From: Pseudomonas sp. BN417
Lineage (GTDB): Bacteria > Pseudomonadota > Gammaproteobacteria > Pseudomonadales > Pseudomonadaceae
NCBI RefSeq assembly: GCF_029871205.1
Contig: NZ_SSOJ01000163.1
Location: 45,140-109,139, forward strand
Direction: 5' to 3'
Length of the DNA stretch: 64,000 bases
Each line of letters opens with the position of its first letter. Position 1 is the first letter of the stretch. Positions 1-8,406 of this stretch are shown piece after piece. The notes below the pieces were generated by a model that did not search any database, had not been told where the DNA came from, and saw only the letters and a list, made by a program, of their open reading frames with translations. The translations under genes and the position numbers were made by a program.

Positions 1-2
1 TC

Positions 3-272
3 AGCGTAAGCAATGCACTTTTGTGGGCAGAAATCTCGAAGGGAGTTTTTCAACAGAATCGGCTAGTTCCTGTCGGTTACGACCGGCAGAGATCGGCCAA
101 ATGCGGACTCGGGCTCTTTGGTTATGCGAAGGACCGCTGGCAGTTGGCTTACTGGTTTGCCTCAGTGAATAGCTTCCTGGGCGGCCAGCGACCTCAGGAT
201 CTGGTAGCCACCCAACCTGAGCGGATAAACGCTGCAGCCAGGGACGAGCTACTTGGTGTCTCCCATGGCTGA
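3..272 (+). CDS. C-terminal fragment of an antitoxin-like protein (Xre/MbcA/ParS type), cut by the window edge
   Basis: The frame is already open at the left edge, so only about the last 89 residues are visible. The segment WFASVNSFLGGQRPQDLV, followed by a helical tail ending LLGVSHG, resembles the C-terminal toxin-binding part of Xre/MbcA/ParS-type antitoxins, which usually carry a tryptophan, a Phe-Leu-Gly-Gly turn and an Arg-Pro-x-Asp-Leu motif. Family members normally sit just upstream of a RES- or Fic-type toxin. No toxin follows here; the next 380 bases have no convincing gene. Either the toxin has been lost, or this is a solitary or decayed copy. The first 40 visible residues match the family less well, so an upstream frameshift cannot be excluded. 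Confidence 0.42.
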   Translation, partial: SVSNALLWAEISKGVFQQNRLVPVGYDRQRSAKCGLGLFGYAKDRWQLAYWFASVNSFLGGQRPQDLVATQPERINAAARDELLGVSHG

Positions 273-654
273 TACCCAATGGTTCAGCAGTAGAGCCAAC
301 GCATCATTAACCCAGTCGCCGTGCCAAGTCAGGAGATGGGCTGCCCTTCCCGCCTATGAAGCTTTGCCGGTCCGCTTGTAAGTCACTGAACGTTTTCTGG
401 ACTCAGCCGCTGCCCGTCGCCCAGGTGGCGAAGCCGCGGCGGAAATGGCTGCTTGCAAGACGCTCCAAGAGACTTTCTGAAAACTGCAAACACATCAAAC
501 CGCTCTTTCCCGGTTATGGCGGGCAACGTAGCAGCTTTTATCGGTTTACATCGCAATGTTATTTTCAATGGCGGAGTGGCTTGACCTGCTAATGTTTTTT
601 CTAGGGTGACGTCCTGCCCCAGACGTCATCAAATTTGGTGCCCGGGAAAAATTA
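273..654. other. Intergenic stretch, no convincing gene
   Basis: Short open frames exist on both strands, but none has a good ribosome binding site or a recognisable product. The only structure seen is a 7-bp inverted repeat at 607-628, listed separately. Confidence 0.5.
607..628. promoter_or_regulatory. Inverted repeat TGACGTC-N8-GACGTCA upstream of the ion channel gene
   Basis: Perfect 7-bp arms are separated by 8 bases, ending 26 bases before the channel start codon. It could be an operator or a hairpin. There is no T-run, so a terminator is unlikely. The function is inference only. Confidence 0.3.
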
Positions 655-1080
655 ATGACCTCAACAATATTGGTTAACATTCTAGTAGTACTGATGGCAG
701 TGATTGTTCATTACGAATTCCTTCTTCGTTTGAATCTTCTCATGCCGAAGCTCAAAGTATGGCATAGGTCTAGGATAATTTTTGGAGTACTAGGAGCCCT
801 CGTCGCGCATGCCGTCGAAGTATGGATATTCGCAATTTCCTATTTTTTGATGATTCGGGCCGAGGGCTGGGGCACCTTGACAGGGCGTTTCGACGGAAGT
901 CTTTTGGATTGTGTTTATTTCTCGTTCACGACGTTCACAACCATAGGATTCGGGGACATCGAACCAATTGGGGATCTGAGGTACCTGACGGGCCTTGAGG
1001 CGCTAACTGGCCTTGTTCTTATTACTTGGACGGCATCTTTCTTGTTTATTGAAATGCAGAAATACTGGAAATCAAATTAA
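655..1080 (+). CDS. Small potassium channel family protein (Ion_trans_2)
   Basis: This 141-residue membrane protein carries a K+ selectivity filter, TIGFGD, at residues 96-101. It is preceded by a pore helix (about 86-95) and followed by a pore-lining helix (about 112-131). Hydrophobic segments lie at about 4-20 and 41-67. No RCK/TrkA-N regulatory domain follows, so it is a bare pore of the two-pore-helix family and would need to tetramerise in the inner membrane. The start is preceded by a weak GGGA. Codon use is visibly more AT-rich than in neighbouring genes (many ATT, TTT and TTG codons), which suggests horizontal acquisition. No operon partner is seen. A second, unrelated channel of the same family lies at 61904-62344. 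Confidence 0.82.
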   Translation: MTSTILVNILVVLMAVIVHYEFLLRLNLLMPKLKVWHRSRIIFGVLGALVAHAVEVWIFAISYFLMIRAEGWGTLTGRFDGSLLDCVYFSFTTFTTIGFGDIEPIGDLRYLTGLEALTGLVLITWTASFLFIEMQKYWKSN

Positions 1081-1599
1081 ACGATCTACAATTGCGCAGG
1101 GTTCTTGGCTGGAGATAGCCTGGATCCGCGTGCGCGTGTAGGCTGCTTGATTCCGATCAGATTTAATTACACGGATTGACCTTCGTTCTCTAGGAGCGAA
1201 TAGACCGAGGATAGGTGGTCCTAGACACTCGACTCCACGTGCTGCTCTAGGTTTTAAAAGCTCAGCCTGGTGAGTAAACCAGTCAGGTATCCACATGCGG
1301 CCGATATCCTGACGCCCTCCCCTTGTCAGAAAGACGCCGAAGAGACTGTGCTAACTCTGGATGCTTTCGAGTAAGCGGTGCGATGCCGCTTTGCACTCTA
1401 GGCATGGGCCTCCTCCGATTGCCGAAGGGCCCTGTAGCCAAGCACCTGAGGAATGTCTTGGCAATCCGCGGCTCAAGCTTCTGCATTCCTGCCCTTTGAC
1501 CGGACAGGCTGTGGGCCTCCTCCCGCCTTTGCGCTACTACATGTCTATACCGCGCAAGGCTCGTGTCGATGGCCACGCAGGTGGAGCAAGCCCCGGTCC
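1081..1599. other. Intergenic stretch, no supported gene
   Basis: About 520 bases separate the channel from the metallo-beta-lactamase gene. Several frames of 75-119 codons are open, but their compositions look random and none has a credible start site. It may hold decayed DNA. Confidence 0.45.
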
Positions 1600-2964
1600 T
1601 CACGCTTTCTTGAGCTCTACCTCGTCCCGATGTTCTGGCACCGAGACCGACCAGCCCAGCTCGACGCTGATCCGTCGCCGTAAAACGTCTGCCGCCATGG
1701 GTTCACCATGCACCACATAGGTGTGTTTAGGCGGAATTTTGAAACCGCGTAACCATTGCATGATTTCGTCCGCGTCAGCATGCGCGGACAGATTCTCCAT
1801 CTGCACGACTTCGGCCCGAATCGGCACTTCCTGACCGTGCATGCGCACGGTCCCGGCACCGTTGACGATCAGCGAACCCCGCGTACCGCCGGCCTGGAAG
1901 CCGGAGAACAGCAAGGTATTACGGGGATTCGGCGCCAAGGTCTTGAGGTGGTAGAGCACTCGCCCGCCGGTCGCCATGCCGCTCGCGGCGATGATCACCG
2001 CGGGTTTGCGCAGGTCATCAAGTTCCCTGGATTCTTCCACCGATCGCACGATATGGGCCACAGTGCAGGTCCCCTCGCACTCCGCCGCCGTCAGCCGATG
2101 CTCGCTCCGAAATCGGTGGTAAAGGGAGGTGGCATCGGTCGCCATAGGGCTGTTGAGGAAGATTGGCAGATCGGGGATAAGCTTTTGCGCCTTGAGACGG
2201 TACAGGTAGTACATCAGCAGCTGCGCACGCCCCACCGCAAAGGCCGGTACCAGGGTGATGCCCTGGCGCATGGCGGTTCGGTTGATGACATCCGCCAGTT
2301 GTGACTCGACGGACTCTGGCGGTTGCTTGCGGTCACCATAGGTCGACTCGACGAGCAGGTAATCGGCCTGGTCGATGGCTTCAGGTGCTGGCATGACCGG
2401 GTCCTGCAACCGCCCCAGATCACCGGAACACAGCAACTTGACGCCGCCGACCTCCAGCTCGACGGTCGCCGCTCCCAGGATATGTCCGGCAGAGCGCAGC
2501 AACATGCGCATGCCGGGAATGATGTCCTGCGGGTGGTGCAGTTCTATGGGATGAAACAGCTTGAGTGCACTCTCGGCATCGGCCTCGGTATAGAGCGGTT
2601 TCGCTGGATGGTGTTTGGAATAGCCCCGCCGGTTGGCGTAATCGGCCTCCTCCTCCTGCAGTCTGCCGCTGTCCAGCAGCAGGATACGAGCCAGCTCGCA
2701 AGTAGCTGGCGTGGCATAAACGGGCCCCCGATAACCTTCCCGTACCAGCACCGGCAGGTAGCCGCTGTGATCGAGGTGAGCGTGGGTCAGCACGATGGCG
2801 TCCAGGTCTTCGATCGGCACGGGAAACTGGTCCCAGTTGCGCAGGCGCAACTGCTTGTAGCCCTGGAACAACCCGCAATCGATCAGCACACGTCCATGTT
2901 CGTCTTCGACGAGGTATTTGCTGCCAGTCACGGTGCCGGCAGCCCCCAGGAATGTCAGTCGCAT
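1600..2964 (-). CDS. MBL-fold protein with beta-CASP and RMMBL domains (CPSF/RNase-like)
   Basis: This is a predicted 454-residue zinc-dependent hydrolase of the metallo-beta-lactamase/beta-CASP superfamily, whose members act mainly on RNA. The zinc motif HAHLDH is at residues 61-66, after a family-typical N-terminus (MRLTFLGAAGTVTGS). The beta-CASP region covers roughly 190-360, with ESTYGDR and NSPMA. The RMMBL tail carries FSGFQAGGTRG, LSAHAD and the final VVHGEP. The start at 2964 was chosen over an upstream in-frame codon because GGGAG lies 6 bases before it and the protein begins exactly at the family N-terminus. It is divergent from the GGDEF gene, with an ANR box between them. In Pseudomonas such proteins often sit with universal stress proteins. 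The substrate is unknown. Confidence 0.9.
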   Translation of the reverse strand: MRLTFLGAAGTVTGSKYLVEDEHGRVLIDCGLFQGYKQLRLRNWDQFPVPIEDLDAIVLTHAHLDHSGYLPVLVREGYRGPVYATPATCELARILLLDSGRLQEEEADYANRRGYSKHHPAKPLYTEADAESALKLFHPIELHHPQDIIPGMRMLLRSAGHILGAATVELEVGGVKLLCSGDLGRLQDPVMPAPEAIDQADYLLVESTYGDRKQPPESVESQLADVINRTAMRQGITLVPAFAVGRAQLLMYYLYRLKAQKLIPDLPIFLNSPMATDATSLYHRFRSEHRLTAAECEGTCTVAHIVRSVEESRELDDLRKPAVIIAASGMATGGRVLYHLKTLAPNPRNTLLFSGFQAGGTRGSLIVNGAGTVRMHGQEVPIRAEVVQMENLSAHADADEIMQWLRGFKIPPKHTYVVHGEPMAADVLRRRISVELGWSVSVPEHRDEVELKKA

Positions 2965-2998
2965 CGAAATCTCCCGTCGGGCGCGGCTCAAAAGTCGA

Positions 2999-3012
2999 TT
3001 GATCCTGATCAA
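2999..3012. promoter_or_regulatory. Perfect ANR/FNR box TTGATCCTGATCAA
   Basis: It matches TTGAT-N4-ATCAA exactly. Its centre is 78 bases before the GGDEF start codon. A class II arrangement (box centred at -41.5) predicts a transcription start near 3047 and a -10 near 3035-3040 (TAACGT), leaving a leader of about 37 bases. For the divergent MBL gene the same geometry would leave no leader, so the box more likely serves the GGDEF gene. Confidence 0.8.
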
Positions 3013-3083
3013 AGGGTTTAGCAGTCCTGCGGGCTAACGTGGTGATATCAAGCTAAGAACTCCGATCGAAGACGGAGGCTCCA

Positions 3084-3974
3084 ATGTACGAACATGACCA
3101 ACAGTTGTTGGTGAAGGCATTGGAAGCCGCAACGAACGCCATATTGATCACTGACCGCTCCGGCTGCATCGTCTGGGTCAATCCGGCGCTCTGCCACCAG
3201 AGTGGCTACATGCTCCACGAGCTCATAGGGCAGACACCCCACCTGCTCCATTCAGGCCATCAGAACCTGGCCTTTTACCAGGACCTCTGGCAAACCATCC
3301 TTGCTGGCCGGGCTTGGCAAGGTCAGTTGATCGAGAGGCGCAAGGACGGCGGCTGCTACACGGTCAACCAGGTCATCACGCCGCTGTTCGACGACACCGG
3401 GTGCATCACTCACTTTGTCGCTATTCAGCACAGCCAGACCATGGCAGATCAGGAGCGTGCCCAAATGCACCAGCTGGCCTACCACGATGGGCTGACCGGG
3501 CTGGCTAACCGCATGTTGTTCCTCGAACTAGTTCGCCACGCAATCAACCATGCAGCACAGCAAGGGCTGATGCTGGGCCTGATGTTTCTCGACCTCGACC
3601 AGTTCAAACAGGTCAACGACCGGTTCAGCCATGCGATTGGCGACCAGTTGCTGGTGGCCGTTGCCGAGCGCCTGGGGCGTTCCGTGCGCAAGACCGACGT
3701 TGTGGCGCGGCTCAGTGGAGACGAGTTCGCGATTCTCGTAACCAACCTTGACCGGGCCGAGGTTCTTGAATCCATGGCAAGCCTATTGGTAGCCAGCATC
3801 GACCAGCCATTCATGTTGGATGAACATCTCGTGCAATCCCATATCAGTATTGGCATTAGTCTCTATCCTACGGACGGGTCTACAGCCGAGTTACTGCTCG
3901 ACCGGGCGGATGCAGCCATGTACAAGGCCAAGGCGATTGGGGGCGGCGCGTACCGGTTCAGCACGCAGGAGTGA
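3084..3974 (+). CDS. PAS-GGDEF diguanylate cyclase
   Basis: This is a predicted cytoplasmic enzyme of 296 residues that would make cyclic di-GMP from two GTP. A PAS domain (residues 5-118) includes the WVNPALCHQSGY core and a flanking PAC-like strand. A GGDEF domain (about 130-290) has the active-site variant SGDEF at 211-215. An RxxD product-inhibition site (RKTD, 202-205) sits the canonical five residues upstream. There is no EAL domain and no membrane segment. GGAGG lies about 8 bases before the ATG. The perfect ANR box upstream suggests induction at low oxygen, which would link oxygen limitation to c-di-GMP. SGDEF cyclases are often active, but this cannot be proved from sequence. Confidence 0.9.
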   Translation: MYEHDQQLLVKALEAATNAILITDRSGCIVWVNPALCHQSGYMLHELIGQTPHLLHSGHQNLAFYQDLWQTILAGRAWQGQLIERRKDGGCYTVNQVITPLFDDTGCITHFVAIQHSQTMADQERAQMHQLAYHDGLTGLANRMLFLELVRHAINHAAQQGLMLGLMFLDLDQFKQVNDRFSHAIGDQLLVAVAERLGRSVRKTDVVARLSGDEFAILVTNLDRAEVLESMASLLVASIDQPFMLDEHLVQSHISIGISLYPTDGSTAELLLDRADAAMYKAKAIGGGAYRFSTQE

Positions 3975-4214
3975 TCGATACATCAGCAAGGGGGAGCGAG
4001 AGGGAGCCACGTCGCGCCCCAGTCCCCCCTGTGAAGCAACTACTTGTCGACCTGAACCGCCAGGATGCAGCTAGGTACCTGATGCAGCGTGTGGTCGGTA
4101 GCGCCAGTCAATTGTCTGCAGCAGGGCGCCAACGGCGATTCCGCCTATATTCCAGACAGCTCCGAGACAGATGGCACGGCCCCTGCCTCCACTGCCGCAG
4201 GACAGGAGATGCCC

Positions 4215-5198
4215 ATGCCGTCGGCCCCTCAAGAAGCCCGAGAGCGGATCAGTTTCGAAACCGCAGCACAACACGCCACGCTCCGCATTCCAGTATTCAC
4301 GCCCGAGCAGCAGGTCGGCGACGCCCATGTAACCCTGATGAGCCAGCATTACGAGTGCGCTAGCCACATCGTGGTCTGCCACGACCATCACTTTCTCGGT
4401 CTGGTCAGGATCGAGGACCTGCTTGGCGCACCACCGGACATCACCCTCGATGCGCTGATGGACCGCGACGCCCCCATCGTGGCACCGGGCATAGACCAGG
4501 AGATCGCTGCCTGGCATGCCGTTCGCCATCAGGAATCGGCGCTCACCGTGGTCGACGGCGAGGGGCGGTTAATTGGCGTGATCCCGCCCCATCGCCTGCT
4601 GGCGGTGTTGCTTAGCGAGCACGAGGAGGACCTGACACGCCTGGGCGGGTTCATCAAGGGCACTGAGGCTGCACGCATGTCCAGCGAGGAGCCCGTAAAG
4701 CGGCGCTTTCGTCATCGCATTCCGTGGTTGCTGGTGGGGCTCGCGGGGGCCCTGCTGGCGGCGAGTTTCGTTGGACGATTCGAGGCTCAGTTACAGGGTA
4801 AGGTCATGCTGGCGTTCTTCCTTCCGGGGATCATCTATCTGGCAGATGCCGTCGGCACCCAGACCGAAACCGTGGTTGTCCGCGGACTCTCGGTGGGCGT
4901 AGGTATGCGCAATATGTTGGGCCGTGAGCTGATGGTGGGCCTGGCCATAGGTCTCGCCTTGGCCCTGGTTGCCGGCCCGCTGGTATGGCTGCTCTGGGGC
5001 GAGACGGACATTGCTCTCTGCGTCGGCCTCGCGGTATTCGCAGCCTGCGGGACTGCCACCCTGGCGGCCATGGTGCTGCCCTGGCTGCTCAGCACCTTTT
5101 CAATGGACCCCGCATTCGGTAGCGGCCCTCTGGCGACCGTTGTCCAGGACCTGCTATCGATCCTGATCTACCTCGGCATCGCGACTGCTCTGATGTGA
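4215..5198 (+). CDS. Short MgtE-like divalent cation transporter (CBS pair plus membrane domain)
   Basis: This 327-residue protein has a cytoplasmic CBS-domain pair (about residues 25-150, with LIGVIPPHRLLAVL) followed by an MgtE-type membrane domain of five predicted helices. The membrane part has the motif LADAVGTQTETVVVRGL, matching the conserved MgtE segment that lines the Mg2+ pore. The usual N-terminal superhelical domain (about 130 residues) is missing, so it is shorter than the common length of about 450. The second of two close ATGs is preferred because AGGAG (4204-4208) lies 6 bases before it; the first ATG directly abuts the Shine-Dalgarno. It is probably an inner-membrane Mg2+ or Co2+ channel. 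There is no clear operon partner. Confidence 0.85.
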   Translation: MPSAPQEARERISFETAAQHATLRIPVFTPEQQVGDAHVTLMSQHYECASHIVVCHDHHFLGLVRIEDLLGAPPDITLDALMDRDAPIVAPGIDQEIAAWHAVRHQESALTVVDGEGRLIGVIPPHRLLAVLLSEHEEDLTRLGGFIKGTEAARMSSEEPVKRRFRHRIPWLLVGLAGALLAASFVGRFEAQLQGKVMLAFFLPGIIYLADAVGTQTETVVVRGLSVGVGMRNMLGRELMVGLAIGLALALVAGPLVWLLWGETDIALCVGLAVFAACGTATLAAMVLPWLLSTFSMDPAFGSGPLATVVQDLLSILIYLGIATALM

Positions 5199-5268
5199 AT
5201 TCGACACCGTTCATCGCGCTCTCGCAATCAAGGTTTTGCGCGCTCCCTCGAACAACGCCATGGCTATC

Positions 5269-5418
5269 GAAAAGGGCACCATAAATAGCCAGGCAGAGGC
5301 TGGCAGCGGCTGGCAGCGACGTGGCGCCGACCAGCCAATCGCCCAACGGCGTGCAATTGATATACAGGCTCAGCACGCTCTCGAACGTTAAAGCCGCCCA
5401 CATCAGCGCATTCGTCAG
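5269..5418 (-). pseudogene. Possible remnant of the C-terminus of a P-type cation ATPase
   Basis: Reading the minus strand gives a hydrophobic tract, TNALMWAALTFESVLSLYI, then CTPLGDWLVGATSLP and a final membrane-like segment. Its layout resembles the last two transmembrane helices of bacterial Ca2+/cation P-type ATPases, where an Asn and a loop with a small amphipathic turn separate the helices. No ATPase core remains nearby. The resemblance is weak and based on pattern memory only. Confidence 0.22.
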
Positions 5419-5421
5419 GAC

Positions 5422-6090
5422 CTAGGCGCCCCGTTGCATCGGTTCATGCAGGTGCGCCTCGAACCAGTTGCCGGCCAGTCGCGCAACTTCCTGCAAGGTG
5501 CCCGGTTCCTCGAACAGGTGCGTAGCGCCGGGGATCACTTCCAGTCGTTGCGCGCAGGCCAAAACCCGACTGGCCTTGCGGTTTCGCCCGAGCACGGACA
5601 GGTCACGGGCGCCAACGATCTGCAGGATCGGTGCTCGCAACTGGCACAGCGCATCGCCGGCCAGGTCGGTCCTTCCGCCGCGGCTGACGATTGCATGCAC
5701 CTGTGTTGGCCGCTGAATGGCAGCCAAAATCGCCGCGGCTGCGCCGGTGCTGGCACCAAACAGCCCAACCGGCAGATGGTTTAGCTCACGCTTGACGGCG
5801 AGCCAGTCAAGTACCCCGACAAGCCGATGCGTCAGCATTGGAATGTCGAACCTCAGCTCGCAGGTAATCCGGTCGATGCTCTGCTCTCGCTCGGTGAGCA
5901 GGTCGAACAGCAGAGTGGCGAGACCACGCTCGCTCAGGTAACGCGCTACGTGCTGATTGCGTGGGCTGGAGCGGCTGCTGCCACTGCCGTGCACGAACAC
6001 CACAAGATCCTTCGCTCGGGCCGGTAGCAGTAGGTCTCCAACTAGCTGCACACCCGGCAGCTCAATGCCTTGATGTTGAGGTTGGAGCAT
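5422..6090 (-). CDS. Alpha/beta hydrolase (dienelactone hydrolase-like)
   Basis: This 222-residue soluble hydrolase has the oxyanion-region motif VHGSGSS (about 33-39) and the nucleophile elbow GASTG (Ser about 114). A later Asp (VGARDLSVL) and His (GATHLF) complete the triad. It lacks a signal peptide. GGAGGTGA lies just before the ATG at 6090. Its start overlaps the end of the upstream phosphoribosyltransferase gene by 29 bases, so the two are translationally coupled. In actinobacteria the same two domains occur fused or adjacent in hypoxia/dormancy genes, which supports a shared role. The substrate is unknown. Confidence 0.85.
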   Translation of the reverse strand: MLQPQHQGIELPGVQLVGDLLLPARAKDLVVFVHGSGSSRSSPRNQHVARYLSERGLATLLFDLLTEREQSIDRITCELRFDIPMLTHRLVGVLDWLAVKRELNHLPVGLFGASTGAAAAILAAIQRPTQVHAIVSRGGRTDLAGDALCQLRAPILQIVGARDLSVLGRNRKASRVLACAQRLEVIPGATHLFEEPGTLQEVARLAGNWFEAHLHEPMQRGA

Positions 6091-6790
6091 CGGTCACCTC
6101 CCGGGACTCAGCTCGCCCATGCAGCTTACGTTGCCAGGCGCGTTGCAGCAGATCGATCACATCTCGATCCGTGATCTGTGAGAAATCCACATACCAGCGG
6201 CCAATCGCCGTGAACCATTCAGGCACGAAGGGGCAGACCACTTCGTCCACCTCCCTACGCAACTCGGTAATCGTGTCGTTTGGCGCCACGGGTACGGCAA
6301 TGACAATTCGCGCCGGCCCCTGGCTGTGCACCGCCCGCACGGCCGCCCGCATGGTGGCGCCAGTAGCCAGCCCGTCATCCACCAGAATCACCTGCTGGTT
6401 ACGCAGGTCCGGCAAGGGATGATCGCCGCGATAGACCCGCTCCCGACGTTGAAGCTCCTGTAGCTCCCGCTGCGCTACCGAATCCAGCGTGGCCTCATCG
6501 ACGCCATGCATCTTCACCACGTCACGATTGAGAACGCGTACACCGCCGCTGGCGATGGCTCCCATGGCCAGTTCGTCGTGGAAAGGAAGGCCCAGCTTGC
6601 GCACCGGCATCAGATCCAGGCGCAATTCCAGAGCTGCAGCGATCTCATAGGCAACAGGGACGCCACCTCGTGGCAGGGCGAGAACAATGGTGTCAGGTCG
6701 GCGCCTGTATGAGAGCAACATAGGCACAAGCGCCTGCCCAGCGGCCAGACGGTCGAGAATTGGGATATGGATCGAACCGGAGAATTTCAT
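6062..6790 (-). CDS. Phosphoribosyltransferase domain protein
   Basis: This is a 242-residue predicted type I phosphoribosyltransferase. The PRPP-binding loop reads VILVDDGLATGAT (about residues 135-147). An N-terminal segment, LALPRGGVPVAYEIA, is typical of the stress-associated PRTase family found next to alpha/beta hydrolases. The start at 6790 has only a weak GAGG 8 bases upstream. The gene ends inside the hydrolase gene (29-base overlap), giving a two-gene unit. Its acceptor base or metabolite is not known, so it should not be assumed to be a purine salvage enzyme. It lies in a cluster of universal stress proteins and ANR boxes, although no box was found immediately upstream of this pair. 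Confidence 0.88.
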   Translation of the reverse strand: MKFSGSIHIPILDRLAAGQALVPMLLSYRRRPDTIVLALPRGGVPVAYEIAAALELRLDLMPVRKLGLPFHDELAMGAIASGGVRVLNRDVVKMHGVDEATLDSVAQRELQELQRRERVYRGDHPLPDLRNQQVILVDDGLATGATMRAAVRAVHSQGPARIVIAVPVAPNDTITELRREVDEVVCPFVPEWFTAIGRWYVDFSQITDRDVIDLLQRAWQRKLHGRAESREVTDAPTSTSRH

Positions 6791-6824
6791 CTTGCTGCCC
6801 TCGAAACGCCCCTGGATGTTGGTT

Positions 6825-7031
6825 CTACATCGCTCTGCGCTTCTTCGTAGCTTTTCGGCCGGATTGGGTGTCCAGTGTCACAGAGCCCGACGTGTCAGGC
6901 GTACGTATCAGTTGGAAAAAGAACAGATTCAAGCGTTCGGCCAGAGCTTTGAACCAGCAGCCAATTGAAGAGCGCTTTATCTCATTTGGCTTGTCTTCAG
7001 GCGCGGAAGCATTTTTGTGTGAAGTTGCCAT
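6825..7031 (-). CDS. Small hypothetical protein, 68 residues
   Basis: No family was recognised. The start at 7031 has a strong GAGGAGG 8 bases upstream, the best reason to believe the gene is real. The protein begins MATSHKNASAPEDKP, has a short aromatic amphipathic stretch (GCWFKALAERLNLFFFQLI) and ends in a basic tail (GRKATKKRRAM). It could associate with membranes or nucleic acid. It lies 34 bases before the phosphoribosyltransferase gene on the same strand and could lead that operon. Confidence 0.5.
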   Translation of the reverse strand: MATSHKNASAPEDKPNEIKRSSIGCWFKALAERLNLFFFQLIRTPDTSGSVTLDTQSGRKATKKRRAM

Positions 7032-7155
7032 AACGCTGGCCTCCTCGTGGTTTCCATCTTCATGATCAGCTGGTGCGCACTCCGTTCGCGGGACGGGCCG
7101 CACTATGAACTTTCTTGTAATCATTACAGCCAAGGAAAGCCTCGGCATTCCCGAG

Positions 7156-8073
7156 TCAGGTTTCTGCGTCGCTGTCTTTGGGCTGGATGGCCAGGACACT
7201 CCCGGACAGCCGGTAGAGGACCGTTTCGGTCGTGCTGCCGATAAACTTGTCCAGGACCTTTCGGTGAACGCGCCCCATGACCACCACATCGGCTTGTTGT
7301 TCTTCTGCAAACTCGGTGATTCCCGTGACCGGATGGCCAACTATGAAGTGACGTCGCTCCTGTGGGACGCCATGTCGTTCGGCCAGGTCGACGAAGGATT
7401 GATGTAGCGCGCTGCGCAACTCCTCGACAACGTCCGCCCAGGCACCAACCGTTTCGCCGGAACTTGTCATGTAGGCCGGAATGTTGTTGTAGACATACAG
7501 CAGTTGGAACTCGGCGCTGCATTGCATGGCCAGGCCGGCGCCGGCCGTTATGATCTGATCGTTGAGGCCCGAGTACTGTGCCTCGGGATCGGTCGGGTCG
7601 ACCGCTGCCACGACCACCTGCGGCCTCGGATGGCGGGCGTCATTCACCAGATGAAGCGGCACAGGGCATTCGCGCAACAGGTGCCAGTCCAGAGGCGTGA
7701 CGAAGGCACGTTTGAGCACTGGCTCGCGCTGAATGTCCTTCACCAGCATATCCGGCTGGATCTCTTGCACGTGGCGAATGATTTCCTCATGCAGGCTCTC
7801 GGCCCAGACCACAGAGCAAGTGGCCTGGATGCCTTTATCTCTAAGGATTTCGACTTCCTTTTCCCAGCATCGACGCTGCTCGTTGAGCACGCTTTGGCGT
7901 ATCTGCTCCCTGAGCTCAATTGCCAATAATGGAAAGGTCATGAAGGGCTCGACCAGAACCGAAATATGGAGCGGAGCACCGCTAGCCATCGCGAGCGCTA
8001 CCGCTCTCTGAAACGCCGCGGACTGGCGTTGCTCCGCATGGCCGACCAGCAGAATTCTTCGCATTTGGCTCAT
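7156..8073 (-). CDS. Universal stress protein with two Usp domains
   Basis: This 305-residue cytoplasmic protein has two tandem UspA folds, residues about 1-150 and 155-300. The second domain ends with the nucleotide-binding pattern VVMGRVHRKVLDKFIGSTTETVLYR (G-2x-G-9x-G-S/T type, here slightly altered). The first ends in the degenerate form VKDIQREPVLKRAF, which is usual in tandem proteins. The start at 8073 was chosen for GGAGGTGGGTC just upstream; the frame is open 46 codons further but without a site. A near-perfect ANR box lies 112-125 bases before the start. The Pseudomonas homologues known from the literature are ANR-dependent and support survival during anaerobic energy stress; that role is inferred here. 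Confidence 0.92.
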   Translation of the reverse strand: MSQMRRILLVGHAEQRQSAAFQRAVALAMASGAPLHISVLVEPFMTFPLLAIELREQIRQSVLNEQRRCWEKEVEILRDKGIQATCSVVWAESLHEEIIRHVQEIQPDMLVKDIQREPVLKRAFVTPLDWHLLRECPVPLHLVNDARHPRPQVVVAAVDPTDPEAQYSGLNDQIITAGAGLAMQCSAEFQLLYVYNNIPAYMTSSGETVGAWADVVEELRSALHQSFVDLAERHGVPQERRHFIVGHPVTGITEFAEEQQADVVVMGRVHRKVLDKFIGSTTETVLYRLSGSVLAIQPKDSDAET

Positions 8074-8184
8074 GACCCACCTCCGCCTGACGGATACTTC
8101 ATCTAGTTTGGATTCCCTGCTTGGTCTACAGCCATCTCGAGACCCAGGGCTAAGTGCATCCTGCGACAGGGAAGAACGAGCGAA

Positions 8185-8198
8185 TTGATGTGCGTCAA
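8185..8198. promoter_or_regulatory. Near-perfect ANR/FNR box TTGATGTGCGTCAA
   Basis: There is one mismatch (GTCAA for ATCAA) to TTGAT-N4-ATCAA. It lies in the 333-base divergent region between the universal stress gene (start 8073) and the FNR-type gene (start 8407). Class II geometry predicts a minus-strand start near 8150, fitting the stress gene. Nothing else was recognised in this intergenic region. Confidence 0.7.
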
Positions 8199-8406
8199 TT
8201 TTGTTGGCCACGGCAGGCCCACATCGACAACCTGTGGCGCGAAGCTTTCGAGGTCGCCAATCATTCAGAAAACAACCAATGCTGACAGGGCATTACTGTG
8301 ACCAAATGCTCGCCTCGGCCCACATGTCACTATTCCGACGAGCCGCCGATTCCACAGGAAATCGCTCTCCTAGACTTAAATGTCTGGCACCAGAAAGGTA
8401 TACCCG

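Noticed and set aside
356-592. 78-codon plus-strand frame upstream of the K+ channel
   Set aside because: No ribosome binding site, no recognisable pattern, and random-looking composition.
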